From positions 1-33,656 of the forward strand of contig JBLNBW010000105.1 in NCBI GenBank assembly GCA_050260255.1: a stretch of 33,656 nucleotides of DNA. Direction: 5' to 3'. The stretch is from JAQGMV01 sp050260255. Its GTDB lineage: Bacteria > Pseudomonadota > Gammaproteobacteria > Burkholderiales > SG8-41. Shown here piece after piece: positions 15,112 to 23,803 of the stretch. The notes under the pieces are model-generated. The model was not told the DNA's origin and ran no database searches. It saw nothing but the letters and a program-made list of their open reading frames with translations. How positions within the stretch are numbered: position 1 is the first letter of the stretch; each line of letters opens with the position of its first letter. A program made the position numbers and the translations under genes.

Positions 15112-15858
15112 CTATGCGGCGTGCTGCTGCCGCTTGAACCACAGCCGGACGCCGTACGTCATGGCCACGAAGAGCAGCGCCACGCCACCGATAATCCAGT
15201 AGTTGACCTTCGAGACGTCCTCGAGCGCCGTCGCAATTTCGCCGCCGAACACAGCCGTGAGGAGCACGCCGGGCGACATGCCGAGGAACGTGCCGACTAT
15301 GAACTGCCAGGCAGGGATGCGCATCGTTCCCGCGACGAGGCTTTCCACCGCATGCGGCGCGAGAGGGACTATGCGCATGACGAACACCGCCAGCACGCCA
15401 TGCTTCTTCAGCACCTCCGTGACCGGCTCGATCTTGTCCCCGGCGAGGCGCTTCACCGTGTCCGCCGATAGCGCCCGGCCTGCATAGTAGGCCGCCATCG
15501 CCGAGAGCAGTATGCCAATCATCCCGTACGTGAATCCCATCCATGGACCGTACGCGATGACGGCGAACAGGGTGATGAGCGGCCGCGGAAACATGACGAA
15601 CGCCGCGGGAACGTAAGCGAGGATGATCGCTGCCGGTAGCCATGGCGTCCTGCTCGCGTCGCGCGCCCATCCGGCGATGCGCTCGTGCGTCACGTATTCC
15701 GAGAGCGGGGTGTAGCGCCATGCCGCCGCGAGCGCCGCGATGACGACCACCAGCGCGACGATCTTTCCCCACGCGGGGCCGCGATGTCGTCGATTCGCGT
15801 GCGTATTGCGGGCGTGTGCGACCGAATGCAGACGGGCGATGTCCATGATGGCTGCCAT
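15112..15858 (-). CDS. TVP38/TMEM64 family (DedA-like) membrane protein
   Basis: About 248 residues with one N-terminal membrane segment (IVALVVVIAALAAAW) and several further ones. The SNARE-associated/VTT domain is clear: AAFVMFPRPLITLFAVIAYG, FTYGMIGILLSAMAAYYAGR, then FVMRIVPLAPHAVESLVAG and a GTFLGMSPGVLLTAVFGG stretch, ending in a last helix and a basic tail. The family acts in the inner membrane and some members flip lipids; the role here is unknown. ATG 15858 is one of two close starts (the other is 15846); a TTG at 15897 would add 13 poorly supported residues. It diverges from the nitronate monooxygenase gene. Confidence 0.85.
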   Translation of the reverse strand: MAAIMDIARLHSVAHARNTHANRRHRGPAWGKIVALVVVIAALAAAWRYTPLSEYVTHERIAGWARDASRTPWLPAAIILAYVPAAFVMFPRPLITLFAVIAYGPWMGFTYGMIGILLSAMAAYYAGRALSADTVKRLAGDKIEPVTEVLKKHGVLAVFVMRIVPLAPHAVESLVAGTMRIPAWQFIVGTFLGMSPGVLLTAVFGGEIATALEDVSKVNYWIIGGVALLFVAMTYGVRLWFKRQQHAA

Positions 15859-16001
15859 GCCCGCATGCGGGCGAAGACAATGGCCCTCACCCTGCAATGC
15901 CTATTCCCGCCGCTCGTATGCCATGCGCGACGTGCGGCTTGCGGAAAAATTGTGAAACAATCTCCGTTCGCGGCACGAGGACCGCATTCGAGGAAAAGAC
16001 C

Positions 16002-17039
16002 ATGACGTTACAGCAAATGCTTGGCATGGAACTGCCCGTGGTGCAGGCGCCGATGGCCGGCGTGCAGGGCAGTGCGCTTGCGATCGCGGTGTCCAACGCT
16101 GGGGGACTGGGATCGCTGCCGTGCGCGATGCTTACGCCGGAGACCATGCGCAGCGAGCTCGAGAAAATACGCGCGCAGACGACCAGGCCGTACAACGTCA
16201 ACTTCTTCTGCCACACGCCGCCTACACCCGATGCGCGGCGTGAAGCGGCGTGGCGGCAGGTCCTCGCGCCGTACTACGCGGAGTTCGGGATCGATCCCGC
16301 GACGATACCCACGGGGCCGGGCCGCGCGCCTTTCGATGCGCAGCTTGCCGACGTGCTGAGCGAATTCAAGCCGCCGGTCGTGAGCTTTCACTTCGGGTTG
16401 CCGGCGAAAGACCTGCTCGCGCGGGTGAAGTCCTGGGGTGCGAAGGTGCTCGCATCGGCCACCACGGTGGAGGAAGCGCGCTGGCTCGAAGCGCAAGGCG
16501 TGGACGTGATCATCGCGCAGGGCGAAGAGGCGGGAGGTCACCGCGGCATCTTCCTCTCCGAGGAGCTCACGACTCAGGTGGGCACGTTCTCGCTCGTGCC
16601 GCAGGTGGTGCGCGCGGTGAAGGTGCCGGTGATTGCAGCGGGCGGGATTGCTGATGCACGCAGCGTTGCGGCGGCGATGGCGCTCGGTGCTGAAGGCGTT
16701 CAGGTCGGCACCGCGTACCTGTTGTGCCCGGAAGCGACGACGAGTGCGGTGCATCGTGCCGCGCTGAAGAGCGAAGCGGCGCGGCATACTGCGCTCACCA
16801 ATCTGTTCACGGGACGGCCGGCCCGCGGCATCATGAATCGCATTATGCGTGAAGTGGGGCCGATGAATCCGAAGGCGCCGGCATTCCCGCTCGCGACCTC
16901 GGCGATTACGCCACTGCGTGCAGCCGCGGAGAAGACCGGCTCCGGCGATTTCTCACCGCTGTGGTCCGGGCAGAATGCGAGCGGCTGCAAGGAAATCGGC
17001 GCCGCGCAGCTCACACGCGAGCTCGTCGCGCGGCTCTAA
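16002..17039 (+). CDS. Nitronate monooxygenase (2-nitropropane dioxygenase family)
   Basis: This 345-residue FMN enzyme has the TIM-barrel pattern of class I nitronate monooxygenases: VVQAPMAGVQGS at the N-terminus (about residues 13-24), SNAGGLGSL at 31-39, NVNFFCH near 65-71, the catalytic His180 in EEAGGHRG, and the phosphate-binding AAGGIADARSVAAAMALGA and GVQVGTAYL segments. The family oxidises alkyl nitronates to carbonyl compounds and nitrite, a detoxifying step. The ATG at 16002 has GAGGAAAA seven bases upstream and gives a family-normal length. It converges on the quinone oxidoreductase gene, with a palindromic repeat between that can also serve as its transcription end. Confidence 0.92.
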   Translation: MTLQQMLGMELPVVQAPMAGVQGSALAIAVSNAGGLGSLPCAMLTPETMRSELEKIRAQTTRPYNVNFFCHTPPTPDARREAAWRQVLAPYYAEFGIDPATIPTGPGRAPFDAQLADVLSEFKPPVVSFHFGLPAKDLLARVKSWGAKVLASATTVEEARWLEAQGVDVIIAQGEEAGGHRGIFLSEELTTQVGTFSLVPQVVRAVKVPVIAAGGIADARSVAAAMALGAEGVQVGTAYLLCPEATTSAVHRAALKSEAARHTALTNLFTGRPARGIMNRIMREVGPMNPKAPAFPLATSAITPLRAAAEKTGSGDFSPLWSGQNASGCKEIGAAQLTRELVARL

Positions 17040-17071
17040 AGTGGGTTGGAACTAAAGGCCCAAAATCATAG

Positions 17072-17127
17072 ACAGGATTTACACGATCGAGGCGAAAAGC
17101 TCGACGTTGTCATCTTGTTAATCCTGT
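17072..17127. repeat. Palindromic repeat element with ACAGGATT/AATCCTGT arms
   Basis: The outer arms are ACAGGATTTACA (17072-17083) and TGTTAATCCTGT (17116-17127), matching at 11 of 12 positions when reversed; inside is a second stem TCGAG/CTCGA around GCGAAAAG. A T-rich GTTTTTG follows on the plus strand, so it may also terminate the nitronate monooxygenase transcript. Repeats with such arms occur in many proteobacterial genomes. It overlaps the last codons of the opposing gene. Confidence 0.6.
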
Positions 17128-18150
17128 TGTTTTTGAGACCGTTTGTGGTGTCGCGCGAAGCGGTCCCCGAACCTCGAGCAGGATCTTGCCTATGTGGGCG
17201 CTCGATTCCATGCGCGCGTGCGCGTCGGCTGCGCCAGCGAGCGGGAATACGGAATCGATGAGCGGCATCACTTCCGTGCCGAGATGCGGCCATACGCGCT
17301 CCATCACCTGGCGCACGATCTCGGTCTTCAACGAGAGCGCCGAGCCGCGCAATAACGAGCCCGTGATTACGGCGCGCTTCGCCATGATGGCCGTGAGCGG
17401 CACGGAATACTCGCCGCCACTGCCGCTCAAGTGCACGATGCGGCCGTCCATCGCGAGCGCCTCCAGGTTGCGCTTCGCATACGCGGTTCCGGCCATGTCG
17501 AGTATCACATCGGCGCCGTGCTTGCCGGTTGCCTGCATCACTTCGGCGACGAAGTCCTGCTCGCGATAGTTGATCGCCATTGCGCCGAGCTTGCGGCACG
17601 CCGCCGCTTTGGCCGCATTGCCCACCGTCGTGATGACGTGCGCGCCTTCCAGGCGCGCAAGCTGTATCGCCATCGTGCCGACGCCGCTGGAGCCGCCGTG
17701 GACCAGCAGCCACTCGCCGTGTCGCAGCCGTCCCAGCATGGATACGTTGAGCCATGCGGTGAGCAGCGCTTCCGGCAACGCAGCCGCGAGCTTGAGATCG
17801 AACCCGGACGGGATGGGCAGCGTCACGGGCTCTTCCGCGAGACAGTATTCCGCGTAGCCGCCGCCGTTGACGAGCGCGCACGCGTCGTCGCCGACTTTCG
17901 AGCGGCTGACGGACGCGCCGACGGCAGCGACCACGCCGGCGACTTCGAGCCCCGGGATGTCGGTCGCACCGGGCGGCGGCGTTCCGCGATTGCGCTGGCC
18001 GCAGTCGTGGCGGTTGATGCCCGCGTACGCGACCTCGATGAGCACCTGCCGCTCGCCTGGCTGCGGCACGGGCCTCGTGACGGACTGCAGCACCTCCGGC
18101 CCTCCCGGCCGCGTGATCGTAATCGCGTTCATCGTCTGCCGCAGCGTCAT
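17110..18150 (-). CDS. NAD(P)H quinone oxidoreductase (zinc-free MDR superfamily)
   Basis: The 346-residue protein belongs to the medium-chain dehydrogenase/reductase family, quinone oxidoreductase (PIG3-like) branch. It shows MNAITITRPGGPEVLQ at the N-terminus, AYAGINRHDCGQRNRG, PGLEVAGVVAAVG, and the Rossmann motif LLVHGGSSGVGTMAIQLARL; the zinc-binding cysteines of alcohol dehydrogenases are absent. It would reduce quinones or alpha,beta-unsaturated carbonyls with NADPH in the cytoplasm. ATG at 18150 has AGGAGG four bases upstream, which decides it over the internal ATG at 18132. The last residues (TTGLTR and the stop) are encoded inside the palindromic repeat at 17072-17127, so the original C-terminus may have been replaced. 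Confidence 0.9.
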   Translation of the reverse strand: MTLRQTMNAITITRPGGPEVLQSVTRPVPQPGERQVLIEVAYAGINRHDCGQRNRGTPPPGATDIPGLEVAGVVAAVGASVSRSKVGDDACALVNGGGYAEYCLAEEPVTLPIPSGFDLKLAAALPEALLTAWLNVSMLGRLRHGEWLLVHGGSSGVGTMAIQLARLEGAHVITTVGNAAKAAACRKLGAMAINYREQDFVAEVMQATGKHGADVILDMAGTAYAKRNLEALAMDGRIVHLSGSGGEYSVPLTAIMAKRAVITGSLLRGSALSLKTEIVRQVMERVWPHLGTEVMPLIDSVFPLAGAADAHARMESSAHIGKILLEVRGPLRATPQTVSKTTGLTR

Positions 18151-18541
18151 GCTTCCTCCTGGGTGGCACATCATGGTCGCGTGTCGTGAGTGTAACCCGC
18201 TGCACGAGACGCAGCTTGATGTGCGGCACATCGGCGTAATACCTACCGGCACGGCGACTCGCGGGTTCACAGCCGCGTTGAAGGCAAATTCGAGTTGATG
18301 AATCGACGCCAGGCGTCGTTTGGCACGTACTCTTGCCGAGCTGGGCCGGCCGCGACAGCAAGGACGCGCACAAGCGGCGCGAGCTTCCCGGGAAACGGCA
18401 GCGACGGCCCAGGCGCCCGAAGGGGCCACGACAGAGCTGCGAAGGAGCTGAGCTGAGGATCTGCTCGATTCGTCGGTCAAAGTGCCACGCCTGTCGAGCG
18501 CGGCGATGCTAGCATGCGCCCTCCTGTGGAACGGAGCAGCC
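18151..18541. other. Gene-free divergent region
   Basis: The 391 bases separate the divergent quinone oxidoreductase and histidine kinase genes. I see the AGGAGG site of the former at its left end, ACGGAG before the kinase start at its right end, and a near-loopless palindrome CGACGCC-A-GGCGTCG around 18304-18318. No coding frame or RNA gene is convincing. Confidence 0.45.
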
Positions 18542-20068
18542 ATGTATCGGAAGTTGGAGGAAATCGCGGCAGCGTTTGCCGAGCTCGAGACCGCTTACAA
18601 CGCCTCACCTATAGGCTTGGCGGTCGTCGATATCGACCTGCGCTATCGGCGTATCAATCCGCGACTGGCTGAAATGAACGGGCTGCCGGTGGAGGCCCAC
18701 ATTGGCAAAACGATCGGCGAACTGGTGCCAAGCCTCGAGCCGCTTGCGAAGTCGGTTGTCGAAAAGATTCTGCGGACCGGCGAGCCGCAGCTCGACGTGG
18801 AGTTTTGCGGAGAGACGCAACAAGCGCCGGGCCGCATCCGCTACTGGCGTGAGCAATGGGCGCCGGTCAAAAATCCCGGCGGGAAAGTCGTCGCTATCGC
18901 CGTAGCTGTCGATGAGATCACCGAACGCAAGCTCGCGCAGGACGAGCTTGCCGCGAATCGGCTGGAGCTGCAACGGCGGGTGCAGGAACTGGAGACCTTG
19001 ATGGCTTCGGTGCCGGCCGCGATTCTCATCGCGCATGACTGCCACTGCACGGAGATCACCGGCAACCGCGAAGCGGAAAAACTGTTCCGGGTGTCGCCCG
19101 GCGAGCGCATCACGGCGGAGTTGTTCGAGGCATTCGAAAGCCGTCCGTTCCCGGACCATGACGAGCCCAAGCCGATACCGAAAGGCGGCTTGCCGATGGA
19201 GATCGCGGCACGCACCGGTGCGCCGGTGCGAGACGTGGAACTCATCTTGAAATTCAAGGATGGCGAGTCGAGGTTCATCGCCGGCAGCGCCCACCCCCTG
19301 TTGAATCCGGACGGCTCGGTGCGCGGCGTCATCGCGGCGTTCAGCGACATCACGGCACGTAAGCGCGCCGAACAGCAGCTTGCCGATGAGATGCGCAATA
19401 AGGACGCCTTCCTCGCGACGCTGTCGCACGAAGTGCGCAGCCCGCTGAACGCCTTGTCGAGCGGCGTCGAGGTTCTCAAGCGGCGGGCGTGTAACGACTG
19501 CGTGGTGCAGGACGTCGTTGCGATGATCGCGCGCCAGCACAAGCAGCTCACGCGATTGGTCGACGACCTGCTCGACATTTCAAGGATAGGACGTGGCGAG
19601 ATATTGCTCCATGTAACGAACGTCAACGTCAGTCACTGCGTGCGCGACGTGATCGAAGCAATGAGGCCGACGCTGTCGACAAAAGATCAATCCGTATCGT
19701 TTGACGAAGTCGAGGAACAAGCCAACGTCAGCGGTGACGCGGCTCGCGTCATGCAGATCATCACCAACCTCATCACCAACGCTCACAAGTTTTCGCCGCC
19801 GGGCAGCCGGATCGGCGTTTCGACGCGACGCGAGGGCGAGAAAATCGTGCTTTCGATCCATGACGAAGGCCCCGGCATACCGGGCGATGTGCTCCCGCAT
19901 ATATTCGACCGGTTTTTTACGACCGGCGGCAGCGGGGGGCAGCACGGACTGGGAATCGGGCTGTGGCTGTCGCGCGAGCTGGTGCGCCTGCATCAGGGCA
20001 CGATCACGGCGGCGAACCGTAAGCCCGGTCCGGGCGCGGTATTCACGGTAGAGTTGCAGGCGATTTAG
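18542..20068 (+). CDS. Soluble PAS-domain sensor histidine kinase
   Basis: The 508-residue protein has no membrane segment. PAS 1 covers about residues 15-130 (NASPIGLAVVDIDLRYRRIN, ending VDEITERKLAQDEL), a short coiled linker follows, and PAS 2 covers about 150-280 (ending FSDITARKRAEQQL). The phosphorylated His296 lies in ATLSHEVRSPLN; the ATPase domain has IITNLITNAHKFSPPG, the G1 box DEGPGIP from Asp441, FDRFF and the G2 box GLGIGLWLS from 469. It would sense an internal signal through PAS, for example redox or a ligand. No response regulator gene is adjacent, so its partner lies elsewhere. ATG 18542 follows ACGGAG; two in-frame upstream ATGs (18482, 18506) lack ribosome sites. Confidence 0.93.
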   Translation: MYRKLEEIAAAFAELETAYNASPIGLAVVDIDLRYRRINPRLAEMNGLPVEAHIGKTIGELVPSLEPLAKSVVEKILRTGEPQLDVEFCGETQQAPGRIRYWREQWAPVKNPGGKVVAIAVAVDEITERKLAQDELAANRLELQRRVQELETLMASVPAAILIAHDCHCTEITGNREAEKLFRVSPGERITAELFEAFESRPFPDHDEPKPIPKGGLPMEIAARTGAPVRDVELILKFKDGESRFIAGSAHPLLNPDGSVRGVIAAFSDITARKRAEQQLADEMRNKDAFLATLSHEVRSPLNALSSGVEVLKRRACNDCVVQDVVAMIARQHKQLTRLVDDLLDISRIGRGEILLHVTNVNVSHCVRDVIEAMRPTLSTKDQSVSFDEVEEQANVSGDAARVMQIITNLITNAHKFSPPGSRIGVSTRREGEKIVLSIHDEGPGIPGDVLPHIFDRFFTTGGSGGQHGLGIGLWLSRELVRLHQGTITAANRKPGPGAVFTVELQAI

Positions 20069-20263
20069 TAGCGTCCGAGAGACTCTCCCCGGCCATCCGG
20101 CTCACCCGATGGCGCGGCCGGTTTCCCTTCACTCATGCACGTGTCATAGAACATTCATACTACCAAAAAGGGTATCTGCGGCTCATTTTCCTGATAGCCC
20201 GGGAACATATGATGACGTCGGCATAGTGGCCGATGCGCATAGTCAACTACCAGGGAGAGTGAG

Positions 20264-21067
20264 ATGGCGATCTACGGAACGGAGGACGGCGAGCACATCA
20301 ACGGGACCAATGGGGCGGACGAGATATACGGCCTCGGCGGTGACGATCATATCGTGGCCGGCAACGGCAACGATGAAGTCTTTGCCGGCGATGGCGACGA
20401 TCAGGTGAACGCTGGCAATGGTGACGATCAGGTGACCGGCGCGGCCGGCGATGATTTGTTACAGGGCGGCGGCGGCCACGACGCCTTCAAGTACAGCTTT
20501 ACGGTGGCCGACGGGCAGGCTGTCTTCCCCGGTTTCGATCCGGGCGAGGACGGCGTGCTCAGTCAGGAAGAATTCGTTCACCAGTACGATGCATGGCTGC
20601 GCAGTCTGGGCACGGATACCGACGGAGACGGCGTAATAACCGTGAGCAACAACAACGGATCGCAGACCGAGCTCCCGGTGGTAGAAGGCTTCACCGGAAC
20701 CTTCGAGAGCCCGAAGGCCGATACGACGGTGCAGACCGGCGCGACCACCCACACCCGTTACTACAGCGATGCGGCCACCTTGGGCGAAGCGGTAACCAGC
20801 ACGGACGGCGAGGACGTCGTCGTCGACTTTCATTTCGGCGGCCCGCAGGCCGACTACCTCGATTTCGCCGGCCTTACCAAGGATCAGTTTCTCGCGCATT
20901 TCACGGTCGTCGAAGAAGACGTGGTGACCAGCGCGGGGGAGGCGGGCAGCGACGGCGTGACGGATACCGTGATCAGCATCAACGGGGACGATACCTGGTC
21001 GCTGACATTGGCCGGCGTATCGGGTCACACGCTGTCCGAGTGGGGCGATTACATTTTCGGTGCGTAG
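20264..21067 (+). CDS. RTX-repeat calcium-binding protein with EF-hand-like loops, likely type I secreted
   Basis: The 267-residue acidic protein has about six glycine/aspartate-rich RTX nonapeptides at residues 14-73 (GLGGDDHIV, GNGNDEVFA, GDGDDQVNA, GNGDDQVTG and others), which form a calcium-binding beta-roll. Two EF-hand-type loops follow: DPGEDGVLSQEE at 92-103, which fits the consensus at every ligand position, and DTDGDGVITVSN at 118-129. The C-terminus (DVVVDFHFGG, DYLDFAGLT, HTLSEWGDYIF) resembles C-terminal RTX secretion regions. There is no N-terminal signal peptide, as expected for type I export; no ABC exporter genes are near. AGGGAG precedes the ATG at 20264. It follows the kinase gene after 195 bases and has its own terminator. 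Confidence 0.85.
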   Translation: MAIYGTEDGEHINGTNGADEIYGLGGDDHIVAGNGNDEVFAGDGDDQVNAGNGDDQVTGAAGDDLLQGGGGHDAFKYSFTVADGQAVFPGFDPGEDGVLSQEEFVHQYDAWLRSLGTDTDGDGVITVSNNNGSQTELPVVEGFTGTFESPKADTTVQTGATTHTRYYSDAATLGEAVTSTDGEDVVVDFHFGGPQADYLDFAGLTKDQFLAHFTVVEEDVVTSAGEAGSDGVTDTVISINGDDTWSLTLAGVSGHTLSEWGDYIFGA

Positions 21068-21080
21068 GGCACATCGCCGG

Positions 21081-21112
21081 AAGGCCGGGGTTCTTCCCCG
21101 GCCTTTCTTTTT
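21081..21112 (+). terminator. Strong rho-independent terminator of the RTX gene
   Basis: A perfect ten-base stem, AAGGCCGGGG (21081-21090) with CCCCGGCCTT (21096-21105), encloses a five-base loop and runs into TTTCTTTTT. It starts 14 bases after the stop codon. Confidence 0.92.
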
Positions 21113-21164
21113 GGGACACCACTGCTCCAACGGTAGCTCGCCGCGTTTCGCGGCGGCGCATTTC

Positions 21165-21836
21165 TCAGAGCGACCGCTCCTGGTGTTCCAATTCCGCGGC
21201 GACATCCCAGAGCAGCACCGCGACCGTTCCCGCGACCACCGCAAGCAGCGCCGGCGCGAAGACGGCTTTCCAGCCAACCGCTATTCCCGCGATCAGGGTC
21301 AGGGCGACAAGCGCCCACATGACCATTCGCCAACCGGCAGCCTGACTGTCGATGTCGCTCGAGGTGAGGCCCGCTTGTACGGCCCGAGCGAGCAGACGCT
21401 CCGCGGCGCGTATGCGCCAGCTGACGAGCCGCACATGTAAAGCATCCATGGCGCGGCTGGTGGAAATCTTTGCCTCAGCGAGATACGGCCAAGCGAGACG
21501 GCTCGTCGTCCGTATTTGGGCGACCAAAGCGGTAACGGCGAGCAGGCAAACCGTTTTCGCACGATCGATGGGACTCGCCTTGCGAGCGAGGAGCAGACAC
21601 GGTCCGTCTACCTGCTTGCGGGTTTCCATAGTCCGAGCCGCACGATCCGGGGACACCGGCCTCGCAACCGGCGTACCCGCTCGGCGTGAGGCGGCGCGTC
21701 TCGCTGCCGCGGCGCAGTTCCGCGAGCGCACAAGCGGGGCCGCCACGCGGAATTCGATGGAGACCCGCACCCGAAGCGGTGACGGGCAATCACGACGAGA
21801 ATCTTCCGCGGCCGACGCAGGCAGTCCGCAGCTCAC
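21165..21836 (-). CDS. Hypothetical protein with C-terminal membrane hairpin
   Basis: I do not recognise a family. The last 95 residues look real: a helical amphipathic stretch (LVSWRIRAAERLLARAVQAG) followed by two membrane segments (MVMWALVALTLIAGIAVGW and PALLAVVAGTVAVLLW) and an acidic tail. The N-terminal part is Arg-rich and less protein-like. The start at 21836 is taken because its ATG overlaps the TGA of the preceding gene (ATGA at 21836-21833), a sign of translational coupling. ATG 21449 would give only the well-supported 94-residue membrane protein, without a visible ribosome site. The start is therefore open. Confidence 0.45.
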   Translation of the reverse strand: MSCGLPASAAEDSRRDCPSPLRVRVSIEFRVAAPLVRSRNCAAAARRAASRRAGTPVARPVSPDRAARTMETRKQVDGPCLLLARKASPIDRAKTVCLLAVTALVAQIRTTSRLAWPYLAEAKISTSRAMDALHVRLVSWRIRAAERLLARAVQAGLTSSDIDSQAAGWRMVMWALVALTLIAGIAVGWKAVFAPALLAVVAGTVAVLLWDVAAELEHQERSL

Positions 21837-22129
21837 CTCAGCTGTTTACGAATCCCCTGGTTGGTGAGAATGACATCGCGCAAGGCGAGCAGCACCTTTG
21901 CGACATTGAAATGCTCGAGGTGACGCGATATGTCGTGTGGGCGCCGCTTTTCGAAGAAGTCGCCGCTGACCGCCAATAGTAGACGGCTGCCTCGTTGACT
22001 CAGGCGAAAGACATACAGGTCCTGTTCGTGATCGTACGTTTCACCGAGCTTGCTGTCGCGAAAATGGCGCGATAGGTATTCCAGGACGATTCGCCGCTTG
22101 AAGTCAGGGACTCTCGAGCCTGCATTCAT
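21833..22129 (-). CDS. Hypothetical protein, 98 residues
   Basis: No family is recognised. The sequence is basic and of mixed alpha/beta character (FKRRIVLEYLSRHFRDSKLG, then DLYVFRLSQRGSRLLLAVSG, then HLEHFNVAKVLLALRDVIL), without signal or membrane segments, and looks like a compact cytoplasmic protein. The ATG at 22129 is preceded by AAGAAC and an A-rich stretch, a weak ribosome site. Its stop overlaps the ATG at 21836 of the following frame, suggesting a two-gene unit. It diverges from the antiporter gene. Confidence 0.6.
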   Translation of the reverse strand: MNAGSRVPDFKRRIVLEYLSRHFRDSKLGETYDHEQDLYVFRLSQRGSRLLLAVSGDFFEKRRPHDISRHLEHFNVAKVLLALRDVILTNQGIRKQLR

Positions 22130-22455
22130 TTTTCATCGTTCTTCTTGAACGCGACAACACAAAAATACGCCACCAGGCGCAAGATGACAACGGTCTATGG
22201 CGTCACGTCGGGCGTGGGACCGAACCCCGACGATTCTTGAGCCCCAGGTGAAGCTCGAGACCGAGCCGCGGCCGCCCTTGGCGCGCTGCTCGCTCGAAGC
22301 CCAAGTCTTCTCGTTGCCATGGGGCATGTCGTTTGCTGCCCCGCAATGATGCGGCGTAACCGACTCTGGCGCCTGTCCACGGCGCTCGTCTATGCGGACG
22401 AGCATCCAAGGCGGGTAGCATCTGTGCGCAGAACGAACTCCACAGTGAGCGGCTC
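22130..22455. other. Gene-free divergent region before the antiporter gene
   Basis: The 326 bases lie between divergent genes. I see no convincing coding frame, RNA gene or strong stem-loop, and no clear ribosome site before the antiporter ATG. Confidence 0.4.
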
Positions 22456-23760
22456 ATGAGCTTTGCACTCTGGTGCGTGGTAGCCGGAGCGGTGCTCATC
22501 TTCATGGCCCTCGCGAGCTCGGTGCTCGAGCGGCTGCCGCTTTCGACGTCGATGCTGTATCTCGCATTGGGCGCTGTGCTCGGATCGAGCCTCGTCGGAG
22601 CGATAGATCTCGACGCCATCGACGACGCACCGTTATTCGAGCGGCTCACCGAGGTGGCGGTGCTCGTGTCGCTCTTCTCCGCCGGGCTCAAGCTGCGCAT
22701 GCCTCTCACCAACTGGCGATGGACATTGCCGGTGCGGCTCGCGACGGTGTCGATGGTCGTGACGGTCGGTGCAGTGGCCGTCCTGACGTACTACCTGCTG
22801 GCGCTGCCCGTGGGCGCCGCGATACTGCTCGGCGCGATACTGGCGCCTACCGACCCCGTGCTTGCGTCGGATGTCCAGGTCTCGGACGCTTACGATCGCG
22901 ACCATCTGCGATTCGGTCTCACCGGCGAGGCGGGCTTGAACGACGGAACGGCCTTTCCGTTCGTAATGCTCGGCCTCGGGCTCCTTGGCCTGCACGATAT
23001 CGGTCGCATGGGCCAGCGCTGGGTGGCCGTGGATCTCGTCTGGGCCGTCGCAAGCGGCATCGCAGTCGGGGCGCTGTTGGGCTGGTGCATCGCTCACCTG
23101 GTACTGTATATGCGGCGCCACCATCGCGAGGCGGTCGGGCTGGACGACTTTCTCGCACTCGGTCTCATCGCCATCTCATACGGCATCGCGCTTACGGTGA
23201 ACGGCTACGGCTTCCTCGCCGTGTTTGCCGCCGGCGTCTCGCTGCGGCGGGTCGAGATGAAGCAAAGCCATGACGGCGTCACGCGCGATAGCGTCGCGGC
23301 GCTACACCCGGAAGCCGCCACCGACCCGGCCACCGCGCCGGCCTACATGGCGCGGGCGGTGCTCGCGTTCAACGAGCAGATGGAGCGCGCGATCGAGGTT
23401 GTCATCGTGGTGGTCATCGGCAGCTTGTTAAGCACCGTAGCGTTGAGCTGGACGATTGCCGTAACGGTGATCGCGCTGCTCTTCGTCATCCGGCCGATTT
23501 CCGCCCTGGCCGGCATGGCAGGCAGTGATATCGCGCCCGTGCGAAAAATGCTCGTGGCATGGTTCGGCATACGAGGCGTCGGCTCTTTGTATTACCTGGC
23601 ATACGCCATCACGCATGGCCTGCCGGGCGAGTACGTCGATATTCTGGTGAACGTCACACTGACCGTCATCGCGACGTCGGTGGTTCTCCACGGCGTTTCC
23701 GTGACACCGCTCATGAGCGCCTACGGGCGATACAAGGCGCGGCGGAGAGCGGGGCGATAA
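22456..23760 (+). CDS. CPA1-family (NhaP-type) Na+/H+ antiporter
   Basis: The 434-residue protein has about twelve membrane segments. Thr132-Asp133-Pro134 in ILAPTDPVLASDV is the ion-binding unwound helix, and Asn162-Asp163 in GEAGLNDGTAFPF is the ND motif of electroneutral CPA1 exchangers. Further markers are LFSAGLKLRMPL near 73-84 and AWFGIRGVGSLYYLAYAI in the C-terminal third. It exchanges cytoplasmic Na+ or K+ for protons at the inner membrane, serving pH or salt balance. There is no cytoplasmic C-terminal regulatory domain beyond a short basic tail. The ATG at 22456 starts just before the first membrane segment. The exact cation is not readable. Confidence 0.9.
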   Translation: MSFALWCVVAGAVLIFMALASSVLERLPLSTSMLYLALGAVLGSSLVGAIDLDAIDDAPLFERLTEVAVLVSLFSAGLKLRMPLTNWRWTLPVRLATVSMVVTVGAVAVLTYYLLALPVGAAILLGAILAPTDPVLASDVQVSDAYDRDHLRFGLTGEAGLNDGTAFPFVMLGLGLLGLHDIGRMGQRWVAVDLVWAVASGIAVGALLGWCIAHLVLYMRRHHREAVGLDDFLALGLIAISYGIALTVNGYGFLAVFAAGVSLRRVEMKQSHDGVTRDSVAALHPEAATDPATAPAYMARAVLAFNEQMERAIEVVIVVVIGSLLSTVALSWTIAVTVIALLFVIRPISALAGMAGSDIAPVRKMLVAWFGIRGVGSLYYLAYAITHGLPGEYVDILVNVTLTVIATSVVLHGVSVTPLMSAYGRYKARRRAGR

Positions 23761-23803
23761 AGAAGTGTAGAAGCGGGGCGGACGCGAATGCCGGCTTCCG
23801 CTC

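Noticed and set aside
20069..20263. Possible terminator or operator between the kinase and RTX genes (GGCCAT/ATGGC arms).
   Set aside because: The arms are far apart and imperfect and no T-run follows; not strong enough to annotate.
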